Positions 7,728 through 14,317 of a stretch of DNA of 20,556 nt are shown piece by piece. Below the pieces are notes generated by a model, which saw only the letters and a list, made by a program, of their open reading frames with translations, made no database searches and was not told the DNA's origin. Origin of the DNA: Opitutus sp. GAS368 (lineage in GTDB: Bacteria > Verrucomicrobiota > Verrucomicrobiia > Opitutales > UBA953); assembly GCA_945906115.1 (NCBI GenBank), contig CAMDQP010000012.1, forward strand, positions 1 through 20,556. Direction: 5' to 3'. The number at the start of each line of letters is the position of its first letter. Within the stretch, counting starts at the first letter, position 1. The position numbers and the translations under genes are program-made.

Positions 7728-8993
7728 ATGCACAACCCGGCCGCGACAACCCGACGCGCCTGGCTATGGGTCACCGCGGCCTACCTTTTCCAAGCCATCC
7801 CAGCGGCCGTCCGCGACGAGGCCTTGCCCGTCGCCCTCAAGAACACCGGCTATCCCGACAAGGAAATCACGCAGGTCGTCGCGATGCTGGGACTCGTCTT
7901 CGGCTTCAAGATCCTGCTGGCACCAATCGTCGCCGCCTTTCGTCCGCGGGGCTTCATCCTCTGCTCCGAGCTGGCGGTCTCCGTGCTGCTGGGCGCGCTC
8001 GCATGGCAGGTGACCGCCGATCAACCTTCCTCGCCGGCCATCATCGCCTGTCTCGTCCTGCTTTCGTTCGTCTCGGCCGCGCACGACTTCGCCCTCGACG
8101 GCTATTTCGTCTCCTCGCTCGATGACCGGACTCGCGCCACGCACTCGGGGTTGCTCAATTTCGCCTCTAAACTCGGTATGGTGCTGGCCGGACCAGGGCT
8201 GATCTGGCTCGCTGGTCGCATCATGGACTATGGACCGCAGTCCGCCGATGCTTGGGGACTGTCCCTCTGCACGGTCGGCCTCCTGTCCTTACTCGCCGTG
8301 GGCGCCAACGCCCTCGGCCTGCGGTCCGAACCCGACCCAGCTGCCGACGAACGCTCCGTGTCCGCCCGCTTCCGCGAAATGCGCGACGGCCTCGTTTCAC
8401 TCTGCGTCGACCCACGGCTCGCCGCAGTCCTCGGCCTGGTTCTATTCTACCGGGCCAGCGAGATTCACATGGCGAAAATCCTGCCCCTCTTCGCGACCGC
8501 GACGACGGCCGGCGGACTCGCCCTCGGGAACGAGACCTACGCGCTGCTGCGCATCGTCACGGCGGTCTTGGGGCTGGCCCTCGGCGGCATCGTCGGCTCG
8601 CAGGTCGTCGCGCGGTTCGGCCTCGGCCGCTCCCTCCTCCCGCTCGGCTTCGCGATGCACGCGCCCCTGGCGGCCATCGCCTGGTTGGCGATGGACGGGA
8701 CCCACGACCTTTGGCTCATCGGGCTCGTCTTCTTCGTCGAATATCTCGCCTATGGCGCCGGCCTCTGCGCGCTAATCCTCGCCATGATGAAGCTGGCCTC
8801 CGGACCAGGCGCCGCCGTCCGCTACGCCGCGCTGTCCACCTTTGCGCTCCTGGCCAACTACCTGCCCGGGCTCTGGGCCGGAGCGCTGTCCGACCGGCTC
8901 GGCTACGCCCACTACTTCCTCTTCGCGCTCAGCCTCGCCGTCCCCGGCATCATCTCGGCTTGGTTTGCGAAGCGATACTTCGAGGAGGCCTGA
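7728..8993 (+). CDS. MFS permease, AmpG/acetyl-CoA-transporter-like
   Basis: The 421-aa product has twelve hydrophobic segments, from WLWVTAAYLFQAIPAAV near the N-terminus to LFALSLAVPGIISAWF at the C-terminus, consistent with a major facilitator in the inner membrane. The KILLAPIVAAF segment and AHDFALDGYFVSSL (about 118-131) resemble the KxxxAPxxD and QDIAxDGY motifs of the AmpG/SLC33 (muropeptide and acetyl-CoA transporter) branch. The usual Asp after the first is absent. Substrate cannot be assigned. It is the last gene of the lipid-transport operon, 3 nt after its neighbour, with no Shine-Dalgarno. Its TGA (8991-8993) directly abuts the stop of the convergent protease gene. Confidence 0.82.
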   Translation: MHNPAATTRRAWLWVTAAYLFQAIPAAVRDEALPVALKNTGYPDKEITQVVAMLGLVFGFKILLAPIVAAFRPRGFILCSELAVSVLLGALAWQVTADQPSSPAIIACLVLLSFVSAAHDFALDGYFVSSLDDRTRATHSGLLNFASKLGMVLAGPGLIWLAGRIMDYGPQSADAWGLSLCTVGLLSLLAVGANALGLRSEPDPAADERSVSARFREMRDGLVSLCVDPRLAAVLGLVLFYRASEIHMAKILPLFATATTAGGLALGNETYALLRIVTAVLGLALGGIVGSQVVARFGLGRSLLPLGFAMHAPLAAIAWLAMDGTHDLWLIGLVFFVEYLAYGAGLCALILAMMKLASGPGAAVRYAALSTFALLANYLPGLWAGALSDRLGYAHYFLFALSLAVPGIISAWFAKRYFEEA

Positions 8994-11546
8994 TCACTCC
9001 TTTGGGAGGAAGACAAGTTCCTGCTCGAACTGGGGGTCAAGGTAGCGTTGCGCAAACGCCTGCACGGCGGCTTCATCGGTCAGGCTCATGCGACGTTCCC
9101 ATTCAGCGTCGAAATTGGCACCTAGGCCGGCCACCTCGCGGACGAGCGCGCCCTGCATCCGGGCGCCAGCGGACTGACGACCCTGACGACGGGAGACGCG
9201 CATGCGGCGCTTGGCATCCTCAATCTCATTCGGGGCGAACTTACCCTTACGGAGTCGATCGAGCTCTAGGCGCATCTCCTTCACAACCTCTTGGGCTGAG
9301 ACAGGCGCGGTGCCGGCATAAAGGTAGAACATGCCTTGGTCCACCACCTCGACACGTGTAGCACCGACGAAATAGGCCATGCCCTTCTCCTCGCGCACCC
9401 GACGGAATAGCCCGCTGGCCATACCGCTGAGCAGTTCTTCGGTCACGTTCGCGGCGACGACCTCATCCGGCCCGAAACCACAATGGGGGAAAGCGATGGC
9501 GACGACGGCCTGCTCACCCTGGGCGCGTTCAAGCAACTTGCTGGATGGAGCTGGCACATGCTTGGGCAAACCGCGTCGTGCGAGTGAAAGCTTCGGCAAG
9601 GAACCAAAACGGCGATTCACGAACTCCATGACGGCTGGTCGGTCGAAAGCACCGCTAACGCCCACGACGATATTATCGGCGACGACCAGGGACTGATGCA
9701 ACCTCGCCAGATCCGACGGCTGAATCTTCGCCAAGGTTTCCGGGGTACCGCAGGCGTCGATAGCGAGTGGATGCGCACCAAAATACTGGCGCTGGAGCTG
9801 CAGTCGGGCCTTCTCGACGATATCGTCTTCGGCTTCGCGGCAAGCGGTGATGATGGCGGCGCGCTCCAAGTCGAAAGTCTCCGGCAGAATCTTCGGACCG
9901 AGGATGCCATCGGCGATGAGTTCGGAGATCTTTTCGAAATCCGAGCTGAGGGCCTCGCCCCAGAGGCCGCAGGAAACCTGCGAACCATGATCAGCGAAGG
10001 TCGCCCCGATGCTATCGACGAGGTGAGCCACCTCTTCCTTGGTGCGATGCACGTTATCGCGGGCAAACATGGTGCCGAGGAGGCCCGTCGTGCCCCGCTT
10101 TTCGGACTCCTCGTAAGCGAGGCCGCCAGCGAGGAAGACGCCGACGCCAGCCTTGGGGATGGTCGCATCGTGCTGGAGGACGACGCGGACGCCGTTATCC
10201 AAGGTGAAGGTCTCGAAGTGATCCGGCGTGACCGTCGCGGTGGCGCTGGCCGCGGAGGCATCAGCCTTGCCGCCCCGCATGGTGCCGAAAGTGACGTTGT
10301 CCGGGCGAAGCCACTTACGCGCCTCGCGCGTCAGGTCCTCGGCGCCCAGCTTGGCGAGATGCTCCACGCCGCGCTGCGGCCAAGAAATATCAAACCCAAT
10401 GGTAGCCGCATGGGCGACGCGGCTGGTCAGCCCGTGGATATTCTTCTGGCCGTTGACCATCCCGACGACGGACTGGCGACGGACCTTCTCGAACTGGGCC
10501 GGCGTGACGCCTTTCTGCAGAAGCCCGTCGACGACTTCAGCGATTGCCTGCTCCACCACAGGGGCGGACGTACCGGCTTCGCCTGTCCAACTGCACCAGG
10601 CGAGACCCAGGTCGCGAATACCGAAGCCAGAGGCGTCGATCCCATGGACGAGTTTGCGCTTCTCGCGGAGCTCACTCCAGAGCAACGAACTATTGCCCGC
10701 GCCGAGTACGCCAAGAAATAGGTCCGTAGCCAGGCGGCCTTCGTCGAAGTAACCCGGAATACGCCAGCAAGCGACGCCCTTGGAGGTATTGACCTCACGG
10801 ATGAGATCGGCGCGACGGACCCCGCCCTGTGGCGGTTCCTGCTGCCCAGCGATATCGATGAGGGGCCGACGAGCAAATCGGCCGAACCAACGTTCGGCGG
10901 AGGCGAAGACTTCTTCCGGAGGCATGCTGCCGCCGAGGGCCAGGACGACGTTCGTCGGGATATAGCGGCTGGAGTGGTAGGCGCGGAGGTCTTCCGGGGT
11001 GATGCGCACGAAAAGATCGCGATGGCCAATCACCGGCTGACGCAACGGGTGCGAACGCACTGCCTCTTCCAAGACGGACTTGGCCAGCATCTGGTCATGC
11101 TCGTCGTCGCACATCGCGATCTCGCGCAAGATGACTTCACGCTCCATCTTCGCATCAGCATCGGTGATCAGCGGATCGAAGACCATGTCGGCGATCGCTT
11201 CCATCGCGGTCTCAAAACCTTCCTGGGGAGCGTCGACGTAATAGACCGTCCGGTCGAACGTCGTGTAGGCATTGGAGGAACCCCCGCTACGATGGATGGC
11301 GTCGGTGAGCTCACGGTTCGTAAAGCGACCGGTACCCTTAAAGACCATGTGCTCGAGGTAGTGAGAGATGCCTGAGCCTTCCCAACGACCCTCATGGATA
11401 CTGCCCGTACGGACCCAGGCCTGGACGGTGCACAGCCCGATGCCGGGCCGATGGGAGTAGATAACCTCAAGTCCGTTGGCAAGGACCCGGCGCTCAGGCA
11501 AGGGGCCGGCAATCTGGGCGAAACTTAGGCCTTCAAGATACGACAT
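8994..11546 (-). CDS. M16-family zinc metalloprotease, two-domain fusion
   Basis: The 850-aa product joins two M16 (pitrilysin/processing-peptidase) modules. The N-terminal half has the inverted zinc motif HYLEH (62-66, His62, Glu65, His66) and the third ligand Glu142 in LREI, 76 residues after His66, as in active M16 enzymes. The C-terminal half (from about 440) has the same fold markers (TLDNGVRVVLQHD, LAGGLAYEE) but its HxxEH position reads TTGLLG, so it is the inactive partner. It also carries the GLFRRVREEKGMAYFVGA motif. No signal peptide is seen, so it is probably cytoplasmic. The ATG at 11546 is preferred; a TTG at 11582 would add 12 residues. It is single and convergent with the MFS gene. 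Typical substrates are short or unfolded peptides. Confidence 0.93.
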   Translation of the reverse strand: MSYLEGLSFAQIAGPLPERRVLANGLEVIYSHRPGIGLCTVQAWVRTGSIHEGRWEGSGISHYLEHMVFKGTGRFTNRELTDAIHRSGGSSNAYTTFDRTVYYVDAPQEGFETAMEAIADMVFDPLITDADAKMEREVILREIAMCDDEHDQMLAKSVLEEAVRSHPLRQPVIGHRDLFVRITPEDLRAYHSSRYIPTNVVLALGGSMPPEEVFASAERWFGRFARRPLIDIAGQQEPPQGGVRRADLIREVNTSKGVACWRIPGYFDEGRLATDLFLGVLGAGNSSLLWSELREKRKLVHGIDASGFGIRDLGLAWCSWTGEAGTSAPVVEQAIAEVVDGLLQKGVTPAQFEKVRRQSVVGMVNGQKNIHGLTSRVAHAATIGFDISWPQRGVEHLAKLGAEDLTREARKWLRPDNVTFGTMRGGKADASAASATATVTPDHFETFTLDNGVRVVLQHDATIPKAGVGVFLAGGLAYEESEKRGTTGLLGTMFARDNVHRTKEEVAHLVDSIGATFADHGSQVSCGLWGEALSSDFEKISELIADGILGPKILPETFDLERAAIITACREAEDDIVEKARLQLQRQYFGAHPLAIDACGTPETLAKIQPSDLARLHQSLVVADNIVVGVSGAFDRPAVMEFVNRRFGSLPKLSLARRGLPKHVPAPSSKLLERAQGEQAVVAIAFPHCGFGPDEVVAANVTEELLSGMASGLFRRVREEKGMAYFVGATRVEVVDQGMFYLYAGTAPVSAQEVVKEMRLELDRLRKGKFAPNEIEDAKRRMRVSRRQGRQSAGARMQGALVREVAGLGANFDAEWERRMSLTDEAAVQAFAQRYLDPQFEQELVFLPKE

Positions 11547-11718
11547 GGGGTCGATGTATGCCCCAGCCTCGACGGGGTGCAAGTGCGACCAGTCCGTGCC
11601 CGGGCAAATGAGAGCCCGACCGGCCCCACTCTGACATTGAAAACAAAGGATGGCCTAGGTATTCCCAACCTTCGCCCGCCAACCAAGGAGGGTCCCTCCC
11701 CCTTCCTTCCGCTTTCCG
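11547..11718. promoter_or_regulatory. Divergent M16/prfB intergenic region with candidate promoter and hairpins
   Basis: These 172 bp lie between the divergent protease and prfB. On the plus strand a possible promoter has TTGAAA at 11637-11642, a 17-bp spacer and TATTCC at 11660-11665, which would start transcription near 11672. Two hairpins are visible. CGGGC/GCCCG (11601-11605 and 11614-11618) has an 8-nt loop. GGAGGG/CCCTCC (11687-11692 and 11694-11699) has a 1-nt centre, so it is better read as a palindrome than as a stable loop. The AGGAGG inside it is 26 nt before the prfB ATG, too far to act as a normal ribosome-binding site. Promoter assignment is weak. Confidence 0.3.
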
Positions 11719-12864
11719 ATGTATATTCCGCCCGAAATCCGAGCCAGTCTCGACGAAGTCGAACGCCGCGCCGGTTACCTCTGGAAGTTCCTCGACGTCG
11801 CGGGCAAGCAGGCCGCGATCGCAAAGCTCGAGGAGCTCATGACCGCCCAGAACTTCTGGGACAGCCAGAAGGCCGCCCAGAAGGTCATCACGGAGTGCAA
11901 CGGCCATAAGGTCATCGTCGCCCCTCAGGTCGCCTTTCGGCGCCAGATCGAAGACGCCAAGACCCTCGCCGAACTGATCACGGAATCGCCGGATGGTACG
12001 GCTGACGCCGAGGTCGAGGAACTCCGCAAGCTCGGCACCGACCTGCTCGCCGCCGTCTCGGAGCTCGAGATCGCCTCCTTCCTCTCTGGCCTGCACGACC
12101 GCTCCAACGCCATCGTCACCGTCAAGGCCGGCGCCGGCGGCACGGAATCCAACGACTGGGCTGACCTACTTTACCGCATGTACACCCGCTGGGCTGAACG
12201 TCGCGGCTTTAAGATCGAAGTCGAAGACATCGCCGAAGGCGAAGGCGCGGGTATCAGCCAAGCTACGTTCCGCCTCGAAGGCCCCAACGCCTACGGCTAC
12301 GTCAAGGCCGAGCGCGGCGTCCATCGCCTCGTCCGCATCTCCCCTTTCGACGCCAACGCCCGTCGCCACACGTCCTTCGCCTCCGTCGACGTGGTCGCGG
12401 AAATCGATGATGACATCGATGTCGAGGTCAACGAAGCCGACCTGCGCGTCGACGTCTACCGTTCCAGCGGCAAGGGCGGCCAGCACGTCAATAAGACCGA
12501 ATCCGCGGTCCGCCTCACGCACATCCCGACGGGCATCGTCGTGGCCTGCCAGCGCGAACGCTCCCAGGTCAAGAACCGCGCCCTCGCGATGAAGATCTTG
12601 CGCGCCCGCATCTACGAAAAGACCATCGACGACAAGCGCGCGGAGATGGAGAAATATTACGGCGAAAAGGGCGACATCGGCTGGGGTAACCAGATCCGCT
12701 CCTACGTCTTCCAACCTTACCAGATGGTGAAGGACCTCCGCACGGGCGTGGAGACAGGCAACATTCAGGCGGTCATGGACGGCGACATCGACGCGTTCAT
12801 CAACGGTTGGCTCCGCGCCGGCGGCCCGCGCACCCGCAATAAGGACATCAAGATCGAGGACTAA
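11719..12864 (+). CDS. prfB: Peptide chain release factor 2 (no programmed frameshift)
   Basis: The 381-aa product is release factor 2, which recognises UAA and UGA and triggers peptide release on the ribosome. It has the stop-codon-reading tripeptide SPF (208-210, in VRISPFDANARRHTS) and the catalytic GGQ (253-255, in SSGKGGQHVNKTESAVR), both diagnostic. The N-terminal helical domain (ASLDEVERRAGYLWKFLDVA) aligns with the E. coli region where an in-frame UGA forces a +1 shift. Here that place reads AAG TTC CTC GAC GTC and the frame is uninterrupted, so the autoregulatory frameshift is absent. The start has no nearby Shine-Dalgarno. The probable ATP-grasp gene follows 13 nt after the stop and is probably cotranscribed. 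Confidence 0.96.
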   Translation: MYIPPEIRASLDEVERRAGYLWKFLDVAGKQAAIAKLEELMTAQNFWDSQKAAQKVITECNGHKVIVAPQVAFRRQIEDAKTLAELITESPDGTADAEVEELRKLGTDLLAAVSELEIASFLSGLHDRSNAIVTVKAGAGGTESNDWADLLYRMYTRWAERRGFKIEVEDIAEGEGAGISQATFRLEGPNAYGYVKAERGVHRLVRISPFDANARRHTSFASVDVVAEIDDDIDVEVNEADLRVDVYRSSGKGGQHVNKTESAVRLTHIPTGIVVACQRERSQVKNRALAMKILRARIYEKTIDDKRAEMEKYYGEKGDIGWGNQIRSYVFQPYQMVKDLRTGVETGNIQAVMDGDIDAFINGWLRAGGPRTRNKDIKIED

Positions 12865-12870
12865 GTCCTC
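12856..12870 (+). other. Stem-loop with the prfB stop codon as its loop
   Basis: GAGGAC (12856-12861) and GTCCTC (12865-12870) are perfectly complementary, and the 3-nt loop TAA is exactly the prfB stop codon. There is no T-run after it, so it is not an intrinsic terminator, and the next gene starts 7 nt later. It could affect translation coupling to the downstream gene or arise by chance from the GAG-GAC (Glu-Asp) codons. Confidence 0.3.
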
Positions 12871-12877
12871 CGCCCCC

Positions 12878-14266
12878 ATGCCCACCCGGGACATTCTCCG
12901 TCAGAAACTCCTCGATACCCCGCTCTTTGCGGAGAAGATCTGGAAGCTTTCGCCGGAGCCTTGGCCCATCACCGAGGCGCAGCTACGCGACCTGAAGCGT
13001 ATCGGCTCGGCCTGCCTTAGCTACCACCGCGCGCTCGAACGACTCTACGTCCGCTCCTTCACCAACAGGAAGATCCTCCGCAACCGCGAGGTCTACGCGC
13101 CCTGGGTCGCCGAATACCTGGACCGCTACAAGCCCGCCGGCCTCATCGCGCACGGCCGCCACCGCGCCGTCAAAGGCCAGTGCCCCGTCGTCCTACGCCC
13201 AGACCTGCTCATCACCGACCAAGGCTTCACGATGACCGAGTTGGACAGCGTCCCTGGTGGCGTCGGCCTCACGGCCTACCTCAACGAGGTCTACGCCGAA
13301 GACTTCCCGCGCGTCATCGGCGCGAATAGCATGCCTGACCGGTTCATGGCCTCGCTCGCCCGCCTGACCCCGAAGGATAAATTCCCGCTCGTTGCCATCG
13401 TCGTCAGCGACGAAGCCGCGACCTATCGCCCCGAATTCGAGTGGCTCGGCGAGAAGCTCCGCACCCTCGGCCATGACGTGCACGTCATCGCGCCCGCCCA
13501 GATCATGCAGATGGGCGATGGTTCCTATATCCCTGTCGACGGCGCGCCACGCCGCGTCGACATCCTCTACCGTTTCTTCGAACTCTTCGACCTCGCCAAC
13601 GTCAAGGGCGCTGACGGCATCTTCAACGCGGTCGAAGCGGGCACGCTCACGCTGACTCCGCCGATGAAGGCGTTCCAAGAAGAAAAGTTGGGCCTCGCCC
13701 TGCTCCACCACCCTCAGCTCGCCGAGTTTTGGAAAGAAAACCTCCCGGAGAATCACCATGAAGCGCTCTTTCGCATCATCCCGCAGACCTGGATTATGGA
13801 GAAGACGGAGCTCCCGCCGACGGCTGTCCTGCATGCCCCAGGCTTCGCCGGTCGCCCGATTCGCGAATGGACCGAACTCGCCGAGGCTTCCCAACGCGAA
13901 CGTAACCTAATCATCAAGGCCAGCGGCTTCCACGAGACCGCCTGGGGCGCTCGCTCGGTGACGCTGGGCAGCGACGTCTCCCGCGAGGAATGGCTCGAGG
14001 CTATCGAGAACGCCCTGAATCCCGAGAACGAGACCTTCCACGTCATGCAGGAATACCATAAGCCCTCCCGCCTGACCCACCCGGTCTACGCCGATGACGG
14101 CTCGGTGGTTCCCGCCGACGGACGCGTCCGCCTCTGCCCCTACTTCTTCGTCGATAACGACACGGTGGAGCTTTCCGGCATCCTTTCGACATTCTGCCCC
14201 GCGGATAAGAAGATCATCCACGGGATGAGCGACGCGGCCTTGCTCCCCTGCCATCTGGTCCCCTGA
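12878..14266 (+). CDS. Probable circularly permuted ATP-grasp-like protein
   Basis: The 462-aa product has no signal peptide or membrane segment. Several stretches resemble circularly permuted ATP-grasp proteins (DUF404/DUF407 type). They are VVLRPDLLITDQGFTMTELD followed by SVPGGVGLTAYLNEVY (like R-P-D-x-L-x-T-x-x-G-x-x-x-x-E-x-N), RRVDILYRFFELFDL then GTLTLTPPMKAFQEEKLGLA (like the VDxIYRRxDD ... DDKA segment), and LIIKASGFHETAWGARSVTL near 345-364 (like the KP...GGxGV nucleotide-binding loop). The ends, YFFVDNDTVELSGILSTF, fit the last metal/nucleotide strands. This suggests ATP-dependent ligation of a carboxylate to an amine or thiol, but the substrate is unknown and the fold call rests on motif shape alone. 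The gene follows prfB by 13 nt. Confidence 0.68.
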   Translation: MPTRDILRQKLLDTPLFAEKIWKLSPEPWPITEAQLRDLKRIGSACLSYHRALERLYVRSFTNRKILRNREVYAPWVAEYLDRYKPAGLIAHGRHRAVKGQCPVVLRPDLLITDQGFTMTELDSVPGGVGLTAYLNEVYAEDFPRVIGANSMPDRFMASLARLTPKDKFPLVAIVVSDEAATYRPEFEWLGEKLRTLGHDVHVIAPAQIMQMGDGSYIPVDGAPRRVDILYRFFELFDLANVKGADGIFNAVEAGTLTLTPPMKAFQEEKLGLALLHHPQLAEFWKENLPENHHEALFRIIPQTWIMEKTELPPTAVLHAPGFAGRPIREWTELAEASQRERNLIIKASGFHETAWGARSVTLGSDVSREEWLEAIENALNPENETFHVMQEYHKPSRLTHPVYADDGSVVPADGRVRLCPYFFVDNDTVELSGILSTFCPADKKIIHGMSDAALLPCHLVP

Positions 14267-14298
14267 GACGTTTCCGACGCCTTGCATCCTGCTGGGTT

Positions 14299-14317
14299 TA
14301 GGCCCAAGGTAGGCCCA
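14299..14317 (+). repeat. 8-bp direct repeat TAGGCCCA before dsbD-like gene
   Basis: TAGGCCCA occurs at 14299-14306 and again at 14310-14317, so the copies start 11 bp apart, about one helical turn. The second copy ends on the first base of the dsbD-like ATG. The 50-bp gap to the previous gene holds no clear promoter. A dimeric regulator site is possible but unsupported. Confidence 0.3.

Noticed and set aside
8252..9361. Plus-strand Arg/Pro-rich frame (369 codons) overlapping MFS and M16 genes
   Set aside because: Out-of-frame reading of the MFS gene; Arg-rich composition is typical of GC-rich shadow frames.
9696..10721. Plus-strand frame (341 codons) inside the M16 gene
   Set aside because: It lies wholly opposite a full two-domain M16 protease with intact zinc ligands and shows only low-complexity acidic/basic sequence.
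11687..11699. AGGAGG before prfB as its ribosome-binding site
   Set aside because: It is 26 nt from the ATG and lies inside a palindrome with CCCTCC.
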